Shown here: piece by piece, positions 35,326-44,382 of the stretch
Position numbering within the stretch: position 1 is the first letter of the stretch
Layout: each line of letters starts with the position of its first letter
Source of the DNA: Chromatiales bacterium
Lineage (GTDB): Bacteria; Pseudomonadota; Gammaproteobacteria; JAHELT01
Direction: 5' to 3'
Length of the DNA stretch: 64,000 bases
NCBI GenBank assembly: GCA_024644045.1
Contig: JAHELT010000002.1
Span: forward strand, 1-64,000
Position numbers and translations under genes: made by a program
The notes under the pieces: model-generated
The model's input: the letters and a program-made list of their open reading frames with translations, nothing else
The model's database searches: none
Told to the model about the DNA's origin: nothing

Positions 35326-35772
35326 ATGAGATTTCTGGCAACGGTCCTGTTCTTCGCGGTGCTGCTCGTTGCGGGTCCGGCGCCTGCAACGGACGAGCAG
35401 CTGACGCCTGAGCAGCAGCAGTACCTGGCCGAAGCGCAACGCATCTGGGACTCTCTGAATCCCCGCCAGGGTGCGATTGAGCTGCCCGGCGACGTTGCCG
35501 GGCTGCAGGTGCCTGACACCTTCTACTACCTCGACCCCGAAGATTCCGGAGGGGTCGGCATCGACCTCCTGTCAAAGACGTGTCGCGAAAGCGCGACGAC
35601 CCGCTCGGGCTGCAGTGTCCCCGTAAAAGCTCCTGACAACGAGAGATCACAGGCAATACGCGAAGAAACCTGGAGTTCTGCCGGCACGCCTTGCATTTGC
35701 GGTGAGCCCCCTGACACTTCGCCGCCCGGGGTCAAGAGGCGCACAGATGCAGTGCCCGCAATGTCCTACTGA
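35326..35772 (+). pseudogene. Truncated DUF2167-family membrane protein
   Basis: Signal peptide (RFLATVLFFAVLLVAGPAPA) and the N-terminal part of a DUF2167 protein (EQQQYLAEAQRIWDSLNPRQ, IELPGDVAGLQVPDTFYYLD). Homology stops at about 35545; the rest of the frame (CRESATTRSGCSVPVKAPDN...) is unrelated. A full DUF2167 protein is several times longer and has membrane segments that are missing here. The break marks the left edge of a less GC-rich accessory patch. Confidence 0.7.
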
Positions 35773-35845
35773 AAACCGCGAGGGATCACGTTTCTGTGCC
35801 ACTGTGGTGGACCGCTATGTGACGCGTGTGCCAAGCCGTTGTTGA
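35747..35845 (+). pseudogene. Frameshifted zinc-ribbon remnant
   Basis: Begins MQCPQCPTENREGSRFC, the start of a double zinc ribbon as found at the N-terminus of adenylate-cyclase/ATPase-type proteins. The continuation CHCGGPLCDACAKPL is present in the next reading frame, so one frameshift separates the two halves. No downstream domain remains. Confidence 0.55.
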
Positions 35846-35918
35846 CGAGTATCGATCTGCTGGTTATCGTCTTTTACATAAGAGAGCTGCCAACCTCAGA
35901 CCGCACTTCGCGGTGAGA

Positions 35919-36458
35919 ATGTATGCGGAAATCAAAGTGACAACCAAGGTTCCCCAGGTGGTTTTCAAAACGCGGGTTCGCAATGACGACCTGCCCGGTT
36001 CGAACCCGTTCGAATGGCGCGATTTGACTACGGACGAGATCTTTGGCGAAAAGAATGTCGTCCTCTTTGCCTTGCCCGGAGCTTTCACACCTGCATGTTC
36101 CGAAACCCATCTTCCCGGCTACGAAAAACGCTACGATGATTTTCGTGCGTTGGGGGTGGATCAGGTAATTTGTCTGTCAGTAAACGATGCGTTTGTGATG
36201 TTTCAATGGGCAAAGTCACAGAACATCAACAAGGTGTTCATGCTGCCCGATGGAAACGGCGAGTTCACTCGAAAAATGGGAATGTTGGTTGAACGCACTT
36301 CACAAGGGCTGGGCTTCAGAAGCTGGCGTTATTCCATGTACGTAGAAAATGGCAATGTTCGACAAATCTTCTCGGAGCCGGGCTTTCAGGACAACCCGCA
36401 AGGTGTACCTGTCCAGGTTTCGGATGCGGATACGATGCTGGACTACCTCCAACAGTGA
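35919..36458 (+). CDS. Peroxiredoxin of the Prx5 type
   Basis: 179 aa. PGAFTPACSETHLPGY carries the peroxidatic Cys with the Pro/Thr residues of the active site; a second Cys is in VDQVICLSVND. ADGNGEFTRKMGM-like segment and SWRYSMYVENG complete the fold. Reduces H2O2 or organic peroxides with glutathione/glutaredoxin or thioredoxin. Noticeably less GC-rich than the chromosome, in keeping with the accessory patch. The ATG at 35919 is used; an upstream frame reaches 35826 through unrelated sequence. Confidence 0.88.
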   Translation: MYAEIKVTTKVPQVVFKTRVRNDDLPGSNPFEWRDLTTDEIFGEKNVVLFALPGAFTPACSETHLPGYEKRYDDFRALGVDQVICLSVNDAFVMFQWAKSQNINKVFMLPDGNGEFTRKMGMLVERTSQGLGFRSWRYSMYVENGNVRQIFSEPGFQDNPQGVPVQVSDADTMLDYLQQ

Positions 36459-36715
36459 GATGCATAACTCCCCGCTCGGCGACGGGGACCGACTCAATCA
36501 GATCGATTTGGTTGTACTGCTTCTCGTGGTCGGGAAAGCCCGACTGCTCAAATGACTACTTCTGGCCGTTAGCAGCCTTGCGCGGCGCACCAAAGTGGTG
36601 ACTGCGCGTTTCCGAAGGTCCGTACGACTATGCGGACCTACGCCCAGTTGCGATGCGATGCAGCACGTGCAGATTGTTATCGACCCTACGTGGTTCATGA
36701 GGTCGTCTCCCAACG

Positions 36716-37921
36716 TCATCTCCTGCCCGGGATCGCAGGAATGTCTGTGCACTTGCCGCGTGGTATCTCGCCGGCACGGTCATACATCGGCAGCTCGCAG
36801 ACTTCACCGTCGCGAGTAAGTCCGTCAACGCATTCGACTCGCAGTTCAGTCCCCGGCCCGAGCTTCGGTTCCTTCAGGCGCGCGATGGCGACACCGCGTT
36901 GAAGGTAGGGGGACCAGGCGCTGCTGCAGACACAACCAGCCGACTCGCCATTGAGGAAAAGAGTATCACCGTGACGGGCGACGCCACCTGCACATTGCAG
37001 CCCCCAGGTACGGCGGCTCTTGTCCGCCCGGGCGAGTGCGGCCATACCGATGAAGTCGGTCTTTTCCAGGTCCACGAACGCCCCGAGCCCCGCAGCGAAC
37101 GGAGTCACGCTGTCATCAAAATCAGTGCCTGAAAAAAGCAGTCCAGCTTCGATGCGCCGGGCGTTGGTCGCTGCGGCTGGTATCGTGTGAATCCCATGGG
37201 GTTCGCCCGCCTTCAAGATCCGTTCCCCGATGACATCGGCATCGGCATCGGATCCGAAGTAAAACTCCCAGCCCAGCTCGTTGGTGAAGCCCGTACGGCT
37301 GATCACCACGCGTTGGCCGCCGATACGTATCCGGGTCAGGTCGAAGTAGCGAAAGTGCTCCGGCATACCTTCGTCGGAGGCTTGCGCGAGCACGTCCATT
37401 GAACGCGGACCCTGGACCTGGCTGATCCAAACACCGGCATCGAACACCTCGACGTCGAAGCCCTCCGAGTGGGCACGCAGCCAGACAGGGAACTCGCCAT
37501 CACCCTGGGCATACCAAAAGCGGTCCGACGCGAACCGAAGAAGAACTCCATCCATGATCATTCCGCCATCGGCAAAGCAAGCGAGCTGATAGCTGCAACG
37601 ACCCACACGCACGCGCGACACATCACGGGTAAACACGCGGTTGAGCATAGCCTCGGCATCCGGCCCGCGGATCTCGGTTGCCAGTTCGCCGGTATGCGCA
37701 AGGCCGACCTGTCGACGCAAACGCCAGTAGAGGTCTTCCGTGCGCATGTTGCCGTATTCGAGCGACCGCAGCCGCCGATTGTAGATGCCGAAATGCGGAT
37801 CGTGCGGGAGTTCCTGGTGCACCAGCGGGTGTGGCGTCATAGACTGCCGAAACTCGCTCGGACCACCGCCAGAGGGCACAGGCTTGACCACAAACTCCGT
37901 ATTGCTCTTCGAGTGTGCCAC
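36716..37921 (-). CDS. GcvT-family aminomethyltransferase-like protein
   Basis: 401 aa of the folate-binding GcvT/YgfZ/DmdA superfamily. Typical are EDLYWRLRRQVGLAHTGEL, GPDAEAMLNRVFTRDVSRV, VVISRTGFTNELGWEFYFG (Glu contacting folate), RRIEAGLLFSGTDFDD and RLKEPKLGPGT. No glycine-cleavage partners are near, so it is likely a stand-alone demethylase or aminomethyltransferase acting on a methylated small molecule. The 257 bp between it and the peroxiredoxin gene show nothing recognisable. Confidence 0.82.
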   Translation of the reverse strand: MAHSKSNTEFVVKPVPSGGGPSEFRQSMTPHPLVHQELPHDPHFGIYNRRLRSLEYGNMRTEDLYWRLRRQVGLAHTGELATEIRGPDAEAMLNRVFTRDVSRVRVGRCSYQLACFADGGMIMDGVLLRFASDRFWYAQGDGEFPVWLRAHSEGFDVEVFDAGVWISQVQGPRSMDVLAQASDEGMPEHFRYFDLTRIRIGGQRVVISRTGFTNELGWEFYFGSDADADVIGERILKAGEPHGIHTIPAAATNARRIEAGLLFSGTDFDDSVTPFAAGLGAFVDLEKTDFIGMAALARADKSRRTWGLQCAGGVARHGDTLFLNGESAGCVCSSAWSPYLQRGVAIARLKEPKLGPGTELRVECVDGLTRDGEVCELPMYDRAGEIPRGKCTDIPAIPGRR

Positions 37922-38123
37922 GTTGTCTCCGGCGTTAACGGCTTGAAAGAAAAATAAACCAACTGTCTGACCAGGTGAAAGGTGTTCGCGGGTCAGTTCC
38001 CCATAGCTTCGGAGTCATCCAACTGAACGAATCGGAGCAAAACCTGGACGTGAGAGTCCGTTCTTTGGCCGATTTCTGTCTGCTGCGGCGCAGCAATCTA
38101 TCAAGATTTAGGCGTTCGCGAAT

Positions 38124-38147
38124 GCCGGCAAAGCCGGCTGGTTTTCT
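38124..38147 (+). terminator. Terminator-like hairpin in the 37.9-38.2 kb gap
   Basis: GCCGGC-AAA-GCCGGC followed by TGGTTTTCT, the form of an intrinsic terminator reading rightward. No rightward gene precedes it, so it may be left over from lost DNA. The 290-bp gap between the two leftward genes contains nothing else recognised. Confidence 0.4.
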
Positions 38148-38212
38148 AGCGGTGTGGCCTGACAAGGCGCTGCCACCAACGCTTCAGCGGTGACGGGAAG
38201 GATATCGACCTG

Positions 38213-39112
38213 CTACCGCACCCCCTTCGGTTTTGCAGACTGCTGATCCACCCACCCATGGGCGGCCAACTGCTCCCCGTCGGCCTTGCGCGGAATCAGT
38301 TCTCCGTCAGGCCGCGGATGATCTGCCCAATGACCGGTGGGTTCCACGCCTCGGCAGACGATGGAATGCTGGTTCCAGCCGTTGAAAGCGCGCACGTCCG
38401 ATGAAAGGAAACGTATGGCCAGACCGCAGCGCCGTCGCTTGGACTGATTGACCTCAGAGCTGTGCAGCAACCAATCGCTGTGCAGCGAGATCTGACCGGC
38501 CTTCAGTTCCAGCGCGACCGGAGCGTCTCCATAGCGTTCCGGTTCGGCGACGGTCTGGTTCAGCACGTTGTTTTCTTCTGGCGCGCTCTCGCCGAACGGC
38601 ACCTGCGCATGCAGGTGTGAGCGCGGTATGATCTGCATCGCGCCGTTCTCGATATCCGTGTCATCAATGGCGAGCCAGGCCGACGCGACTTTGCTCGGTG
38701 ACAGCGGCCAGTAGGATGCGTCCTGGTGCCAGCTCACTCGCTTGCCGTCTCCGGGAAGTTTCGCGAAGAGATGGCTGTGGCGGATGATGATGGTTTCACC
38801 GAGCAGGTCCTGCACGAAATCGAGAATCGCCGGTTGTGTGACGATGTCCCAGACGCCGCGGCAGTGCTTATGCCAGTTGGTGATTTCGTAGCTGCTCCAG
38901 CCAGCCGCCATGGCCTTCGCAAGCAGATCGTCAAAATACGCACGGATCCCGGCGATTTCGCTGGCGTCAAACACATCGATCGGCGCGATATAACCCCTCT
39001 CGTTGTAGTGCTCAATCTGCGCGTGTGTCAGCAATCTGGGGTTGTCTACACCCAGTGGAAAGAACCGCAGGTCGCGTTGAAGCTCCGGGTAAGCGTCGAC
39101 ATATTCGGCCAT
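38213..39112 (-). CDS. Phytanoyl-CoA dioxygenase (PhyH) family protein
   Basis: 299 aa, a non-haem Fe(II)/2-oxoglutarate oxygenase. Iron ligands: HQD in RVSWHQDASYWPLS and the distal His in SDWLLHSSEVNQSKRRRC, with the 2OG-binding Arg in the same stretch; NGAMQIIPRSH is the usual link. Substrate unknown. A TTG 6 codons upstream (39130) is an alternative start. In the accessory patch. Confidence 0.88.
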   Translation of the reverse strand: MAEYVDAYPELQRDLRFFPLGVDNPRLLTHAQIEHYNERGYIAPIDVFDASEIAGIRAYFDDLLAKAMAAGWSSYEITNWHKHCRGVWDIVTQPAILDFVQDLLGETIIIRHSHLFAKLPGDGKRVSWHQDASYWPLSPSKVASAWLAIDDTDIENGAMQIIPRSHLHAQVPFGESAPEENNVLNQTVAEPERYGDAPVALELKAGQISLHSDWLLHSSEVNQSKRRRCGLAIRFLSSDVRAFNGWNQHSIVCRGVEPTGHWADHPRPDGELIPRKADGEQLAAHGWVDQQSAKPKGVR

Positions 39113-39442
39113 AACGCTACTGCTTCCCAAGCATGGTTGCGAGTTGATTGCCGATCAGGCCCATTGTCCTCATAGCCCTGAACCGCACCGTCGTGAGACC
39201 GAAGTATAAGGCCGCTGAAGCCGAATCGCACCGAAGCCTGGAGTTGCATGTGGCTCGCGCGCCCCTCTTTGCGTGACTCGACACCCGGCAGGTGGGCGTC
39301 TGTCGTATCACCAGGTGCTCGCACGCCGATCTCGTCGAGCCGGAGGGGGCGTCGGGACAGTGTTTGCGGGCTTCGCAACCGAGGCCAGTTCCGAATAATA
39401 TAGGCTGTGACTCACATCCCAGTTCACGAAGTAAAGGCGATC
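39113..39442. other. Intergenic region of the accessory patch
   Basis: 330 bp between PhyH and the GFA gene, divergent promoters expected. It contains GCTTCCCAAG at 39122-39131, ten bases of the 12-bp tRNA-Gly core of the 9-13 kb element; nothing else from that element is seen. No gene. Confidence 0.35.
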
Positions 39443-39886
39443 ATGGGCGACAAGACGATGCCGATTACCGGCGGCTGCCACTGTGGCGATGTGAGGTATG
39501 GAGCAACGGGGCAATCGGTGCTGGTCGAGTTTTGTCACTGTCGAAGCTGCCGGCACGCGGTTGGTGCGCCATTGATGGCCTGGGCGGCTTTTCGACGCGC
39601 CGAGTTCGCAATTACGGCTGGTAATTCTACCGCCTACGAATCATCACCGGGATTAGAGAGGACCTTTTGCGGGCGTTGCGGAACCTCGCTTACGCTTGCT
39701 GATGATCGGTTCCCGGATGAGGTTTACGTCTCGGTCTGTTCGCTCGACGATGCGGAGGAGTTGCCCCCGGAGTTCCATATCTGGCGTTCGCACCGCCTGT
39801 CGTGGCTTGAGACCTCAGACCGTTTGCCACGTTACGTACAGTTCAGGGCAGATGGCATTGTGGAGCAACAGCCCGGGCAGTCCTAG
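39443..39886 (+). CDS. GFA/CENP-V family zinc protein
   Basis: 147 aa with the eight-Cys pattern of the glutathione-dependent formaldehyde-activating fold: GGCHCGDVRYGA, FCHCRSCRHAVGAP and RTFCGRCGTSLT, then DRLPRYVQF at the end. The name overstates what is known; most members have no proven activity. In-frame upstream start at 39407 is possible. Confidence 0.88.
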   Translation: MGDKTMPITGGCHCGDVRYGATGQSVLVEFCHCRSCRHAVGAPLMAWAAFRRAEFAITAGNSTAYESSPGLERTFCGRCGTSLTLADDRFPDEVYVSVCSLDDAEELPPEFHIWRSHRLSWLETSDRLPRYVQFRADGIVEQQPGQS

Positions 39887-40214
39887 CAGACGGCTGCCCG
39901 GTCTGACTGCAGGCCCCTGATTACGGGCAAAAATCTACGTACCGTCTGTTGTCAGGAGTATTTCGGCCAATCACACGTCGTGGTTGTTTCGCAAATGCAC
40001 GACTTAACGGACCGTGTAGTACATCTGTCGCGGCGCAGCACAAACAACCGTCTATTATCAGATTGGATGATTGCCGTTCGCGTCGACTACGCCGCCACCC
40101 AATAGCCACCGATAGTTCGAGTTCATCGGAGGAAATCGCGCGTTCTCACCTCGTCGCCCTCAGGAGATACAATCTGTGGCGCGATCGACACAACCATTCC
40201 GAGCAGGAAGCACC
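39887..40214. other. Intergenic region, nothing recognised
   Basis: 328 bp between the GFA gene and the binding-protein-like gene. No coding frame with homology, repeat or tRNA is visible. Confidence 0.4.
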
Positions 40215-41123
40215 ATGAACCCGTTTCGCAGCGATTTGCTGTCATGGCCGAAGGAGATCGCCGCCGCGAGCGGCGGACTCGACTGGCATCAGGCGCAAAG
40301 TAACCTCTGCCTGGACTTCCATGGCGATCCGGTTCGTGCGCGGCTTGTGGTGTTCTCTGATGGCAATCACCACATGGCGCTGTGCGAATGCGTCGGCCGT
40401 TTCCTGTCGGCGCATCCCGGGGCGGTGGACGTGTTCTACGCGACGACGCCCCCTGGCGTGCTCCTCAACATCACGCAGAACGGCAGTCTCCGGCTGGGTA
40501 ACCTTTCGCTGTCACGCCAGCCGCACGTGTTCGTCGGCCCCGAGGAACTGTTGAAGCGACTGCACGCCGAGCAGCGCATCGCCACTCCCCGGACCTTCGC
40601 GCGCAGCCGCGGTAACGTGCTGCTGGTGCGCAAGGGCAATCCGCTGAACATCCGTTCGGCTGCAGACCTGCTGCGCGACGACGTACGGCCGTTTATGTCC
40701 AATCCGCTGAACGAAACCGCGAGTTACCGGGTTTATCTCGACTCGCTCTGCAACCTCGGCGACGAAGTTCAGCGCGCGGCGTTCGAGCGGCGGTTCGCCG
40801 CAGACAGCGAAACGGTCTGCTTCGGCGAACGCATCCACCATCGCGAGCTGCCGCAGGCGCTCGCGAGCGGCCGCGCGGACGCGGCGGTGGTGTACTTCCA
40901 TCTGGCGCTGCGCTACACGCGGATTTTTTCGCAGCTGTTCGAGTGGCTGGCGTTCGGCGGGCGCCCGCAGGATGATGCTGTCGAACCGGGCATGACAGTA
41001 ACGCGCTACGCAGTGGCCGCGATGCCGGAGCCCGGCGAGTTCGGAGAAGCCTTCGCGGCGTACCTGCTAACGCGCGAGGCGGCAGACATCTACAGCTCGC
41101 ATGGTTTGACGGCGCCTGTCTGA
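40215..41123 (+). CDS. ModA-like substrate-binding protein without a signal peptide
   Basis: 302 aa. The order RARLVVFSDGNHHMALCECVGRF, FYATTPPGVLLNITQNG, PHVFVGPEELLKRL, NVLLVRKGNPLNIRSAADLL, NPLNETASYRVYLDSL and GRADAAVVYFHLALRYT is that of type 2 periplasmic binding proteins such as the molybdate/tungstate binder. The mature sequence begins at once after MNPFRSDLLSWPKE with no hydrophobic leader, so the protein should remain in the cytoplasm. AGGAAG precedes the ATG. There are no permease or ATPase genes adjacent on this strand. Confidence 0.75.
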   Translation: MNPFRSDLLSWPKEIAAASGGLDWHQAQSNLCLDFHGDPVRARLVVFSDGNHHMALCECVGRFLSAHPGAVDVFYATTPPGVLLNITQNGSLRLGNLSLSRQPHVFVGPEELLKRLHAEQRIATPRTFARSRGNVLLVRKGNPLNIRSAADLLRDDVRPFMSNPLNETASYRVYLDSLCNLGDEVQRAAFERRFAADSETVCFGERIHHRELPQALASGRADAAVVYFHLALRYTRIFSQLFEWLAFGGRPQDDAVEPGMTVTRYAVAAMPEPGEFGEAFAAYLLTREAADIYSSHGLTAPV

Positions 41124-41140
41124 TGCGTGCCGAGGAATGA

Positions 41141-41160
41141 GGACAGTCCCCGTTGGCGGC
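41141..41160. repeat. Short direct repeat, copy 1
   Basis: GGACAGTCCCCGTTGGCGGC, repeated with one change at 41222-41241. GGACAGTCC is close to palindromic, as in REP-type intergenic repeats. Confidence 0.6.
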
Positions 41161-41207
41161 AATGTGGAGGTTCGCCTGGTTGCCGGGCTCGAGTGTATCG
41201 GTCTCAC

Positions 41208-41927
41208 CTACCGGTGGAGGGGGACAGTCCCCGTTGCCGGCCGCGCGCAGAGCAGCGCACGGTTGAACTGACGATACAGGCACTCGGCCGTGAACCCTTC
41301 CTCGCGCATCCATTTCAGGTAGTCGTCGACGCCTGCGACGTGATCGCTCTTGTTGCTGTAGCGAGCGTGATACTCGTCGTAGTCGATCGGCTCCGCGAGC
41401 TCGACCGCCCGGTTCATCCGTTGCCAGACTGCGCGGTACTCCGCCTTGAAGTTCTCGTGATCGTAAGTGAACCGGTCGAGCACCAGCAGCCTGCCATCCT
41501 CGCTGATCAGGCGCCGCGCCTCGGCGAACACCTGCTGTTTCGCCGTATGCTCGACCTCGTGCAGCGCCTGCACGCACAGAATGAAGCGGAACGGCGCGGC
41601 ATCCAGCTCGGCGCCGGGCAGCGCTGCGAACGCCAGCTCACGGAACTGTACCTGCGGGCTGCCGGCGTGACGCCGGCGGGCCAGCGCCAGCATCGCCGGC
41701 GAATGATCGATGCCGAGAACGCGCGCGCCGGGCATGCGCTGCAGGAGCACCTCCTCCACCAGCCCTGAGCCGGCGCCCAGATCGAGGATGCAATCCTCGT
41801 CCCGGTAGCGCTGCTGAACCAGCGCAACGAGCAGCTCGAGCTGATTGAGGCGATCGGGGTTGGTCCTGAGCGAGTCCGCGCTGTCCCACCGCAGCGCGAA
41901 CTCCTCGTCTTCCCACGCGTCGCGCAC
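41208..41927 (-). CDS. Class I SAM-dependent methyltransferase
   Basis: 239 aa. SAM motif CILDLGAGSGLVEE (residues 46-59), acidic end of strand 2 VLGIDHSPAML, motif II-like FILCVQALHEVEH and post-motif GRLLVLDRF. Substrate unknown. The C-terminus is formed by a short repeat. Ends 37 bp before... the DUF3604 gene on the same strand begins upstream at 44348, so this is the last gene of that leftward run. Confidence 0.85.
   Translation of the reverse strand: MRDAWEDEEFALRWDSADSLRTNPDRLNQLELLVALVQQRYRDEDCILDLGAGSGLVEEVLLQRMPGARVLGIDHSPAMLALARRRHAGSPQVQFRELAFAALPGAELDAAPFRFILCVQALHEVEHTAKQQVFAEARRLISEDGRLLVLDRFTYDHENFKAEYRAVWQRMNRAVELAEPIDYDEYHARYSNKSDHVAGVDDYLKWMREEGFTAECLYRQFNRALLCARPATGTVPLHR
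41222..41241. repeat. Short direct repeat, copy 2
   Basis: GGACAGTCCCCGTTGCCGGC, the second copy. It forms the last codons of the methyltransferase gene (ATGTVPLHR), so the repeat may have replaced that gene's original end. Confidence 0.6.
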
Positions 41928-41963
41928 TCGGGCTACCCGCCGTTTGCCTGCCGAGGCTGCCGG

Positions 41964-44348
41964 CTACTTGAAGGCGATGAACATGGCGGATGTCCACACC
42001 TTGGCATCGTCGATCTGGCGCGCCATCAGATACACCGGCCGGAAACCGTGTGGCCCGTTGTCCGGACCCACGTTGAGGTGCCCGCTCACATCGCGCGGCA
42101 TGGGTGCGTCGCTGATCCTTTCCAGCGAGATGAACAGCTCGGTGCCGCCCAGGTCCTGGCGGACTCGGCCCTCGCGCAACAGCTCCGCGCCGTCGACTTC
42201 GAGCTCGAACTGCGGGCAGTGAACGAACGGGTTGCCGTCCAGCGGATTGCCGACTTTCACGTAGCCGCCGATCGTGCCGCTGACTTTGATACGGGCGTTG
42301 CTCAGACCGGACACGTCCATCTCGATCGCGTCGGTGTCGCCGTAGGTATCGGAACGAAACCCGATGGCGGTGGGTGACTGGCGCCAGCAGCTCTCCTCGC
42401 TGTGCTCGAAGCCGAACCCCGCGAAGCCGTTGACCACCCCGTTGGTGACGGTGACTGTGCCTTTCCACGCCGCCCACCGGTAACGGTCCTTGATGCGCGC
42501 ACCGCCCCAGCTCAGGCGGATCCGCCGCGACGAGTAGCCGGCTTCCTCCTGCAGATTGCGGCGCCAGAAAACGCCGGCGTGGTCCACCGCGACGATCTCG
42601 TCCCAGCCGGCGCCGCCCAGGAACCGGTAGTCGATCTGCGCCGTGCCGCTGTGCTCGAACTCGTCACCCTGCATGGCTTTGCCGCAGCGGGTCAGGCCGG
42701 CGATGCGCTCCCCGGTGGTGGCGAACGTATGCCGCGCCCGCAACGCCGCCCCTACCGTCGGCCGGTCGAGCGCGCCGGCGAGGATCCCGGTGACCCCCCC
42801 CTTGGTGCCGAATACGGCAGTGCCCGGCACGCCGCCGCCGCAACGCCCGCGGTGCTCGTCGCCGTTCGCCGAGGCGCCGAGCTTGTAGCCGCGCCGCATG
42901 GCTTCCTCGTACAGCCACGGGAAGTGCCCCCAGGCGGACTCGATCTCTACCAGCCGCTCGAGCACCGGGTGATGCCAGTCGAGGATGCAGCGCCGTCCAC
43001 CGACGTGCGGCATCAGCAGGTGGCCCTCCGGGTCGTGGATGTAGGTCGCCCACAGCTCCTCGAGCGGCCAGGCGCCGGGTTCGATCGTGTCCGAGGTCAT
43101 GTCTTCGTTCCATTCGAACGAGCGGCACACGTTACCGTGCCGGTCGAACGGAAACTCCGGGTCGCCGTCGCGCAGGAACACCACGTTGTGGTCGCCGCCG
43201 GCGCACGAGCTGCCGCACCATTCGGTGCCCGGGTAGCACACGAACACGTCCGGCTTGTTGATGCTGTGGATGAGCTCAACCGCGTGGTCCCAGCGCTGCT
43301 TCGTGATGTTGAAATCGTTCGCGGTATAGCCGAGCACGTCGAGCCCGGCGACGTCGCGACCGTAGGTCAGGTTGTAGGTGGTGTCGTTGGTACCCACCGT
43401 GTCGTCGGAATGCACGTGCAGATCGCCGTAGTAGTCGCGCGAGAAGGCGAAGTCGTCGTCCACGGTGACGTAGAACGTCTGTGGCGCCACCCACGGGCAT
43501 TCGGGCAGCGTTGCCCGTATCGTGAGCTCACCGGCGCTGGCGGTCGGCAACTCGTCGATCAGCGCGGTCGCCCAGCCGCTCGCTGCCAGCTCCAGCGTCT
43601 GTGCATGCACCTGCTCACCGTTCAAGGTCGCCGTGAGCTCGACGGCCCCCCCCTGATCCCAGCAGGTGTTGCCCCAGGCGTCCTCGGCGCGCACGCGCAG
43701 CGGCAGCGCGCTGCCGGTTCGCGTGATACGCGAGGCGGCCATCATCAGCTGAGCGGGGCGCCCCGGCATGATGTCGATCGAGATGTCCGGCGGCACCGCG
43801 GCAAACCGGGAGGTGCCGAGCGGATCGCAGTAGCAACGGAAGCGGAAACCCTGCTCGACAAAGGTCTGCACGCGGGTGCCGGGCCCGCCGCCGCGGCGGT
43901 CGCCCAGACGGACGATGATGTGATCGCCCGGTTTCAGATAGCCGTCCACGGTGTCCACGATGACCGCCTTCTGAAACGGACGCTCGTGGCCTTTCTGATC
44001 GAAGCGCACCTTGAGCGACTGCACCGTCGCCGGACTCTGCCCTTCCGCCAGCGGCCCGGCCTGGTACTCCGCCGAGAGGTAGTTTGCACCCTGCGGATCG
44101 ACGGTCTGGAACAGCGCCCAGTCCGAGTAGAATTTGAAGGTTGCCTTGAACCAGGCGCCGTCGGCCATCCCCGAAGCGCCGACCGTGTAGTCGAGCACGA
44201 TCTCGGTCCATTCGCCGGCGGTCAGCCGGTCGAGGTTGCAGGTCACGCTGCCGAGGAACGGCATGGCCTTGGTCTTCTGATACAGCCCCTGCGGCGCGTG
44301 ATACTCGCCGAGTGTTTCCTTCAGTTGTGCATCTGTCAGCATTTTCAT
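41964..44348 (-). CDS. DUF3604 protein with PHP-like hydrolase fold
   Basis: 794 aa. The N-terminal half is beta-rich without motif; the C-terminal half shows the metal-binding YYGDLHVHSDDTVGTNDT, NFNITKQRWDH-like, VCYPGTEWCG, GGDHNVVF, HVGGRRCILDWHH and GASANGDEHRGR, a PHP-type polynuclear metal site typical of DUF3604. Such proteins are predicted metallo-hydrolases of unknown substrate. It is the last gene of the ABC transporter run (34 bp after the permease), so it probably acts on whatever is imported. Confidence 0.82.
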   Translation of the reverse strand: MKMLTDAQLKETLGEYHAPQGLYQKTKAMPFLGSVTCNLDRLTAGEWTEIVLDYTVGASGMADGAWFKATFKFYSDWALFQTVDPQGANYLSAEYQAGPLAEGQSPATVQSLKVRFDQKGHERPFQKAVIVDTVDGYLKPGDHIIVRLGDRRGGGPGTRVQTFVEQGFRFRCYCDPLGTSRFAAVPPDISIDIMPGRPAQLMMAASRITRTGSALPLRVRAEDAWGNTCWDQGGAVELTATLNGEQVHAQTLELAASGWATALIDELPTASAGELTIRATLPECPWVAPQTFYVTVDDDFAFSRDYYGDLHVHSDDTVGTNDTTYNLTYGRDVAGLDVLGYTANDFNITKQRWDHAVELIHSINKPDVFVCYPGTEWCGSSCAGGDHNVVFLRDGDPEFPFDRHGNVCRSFEWNEDMTSDTIEPGAWPLEELWATYIHDPEGHLLMPHVGGRRCILDWHHPVLERLVEIESAWGHFPWLYEEAMRRGYKLGASANGDEHRGRCGGGVPGTAVFGTKGGVTGILAGALDRPTVGAALRARHTFATTGERIAGLTRCGKAMQGDEFEHSGTAQIDYRFLGGAGWDEIVAVDHAGVFWRRNLQEEAGYSSRRIRLSWGGARIKDRYRWAAWKGTVTVTNGVVNGFAGFGFEHSEESCWRQSPTAIGFRSDTYGDTDAIEMDVSGLSNARIKVSGTIGGYVKVGNPLDGNPFVHCPQFELEVDGAELLREGRVRQDLGGTELFISLERISDAPMPRDVSGHLNVGPDNGPHGFRPVYLMARQIDDAKVWTSAMFIAFK

Positions 44349-44382
44349 CGTGTGGCCTCGATCGGTATCCGTGTCGGCAACC

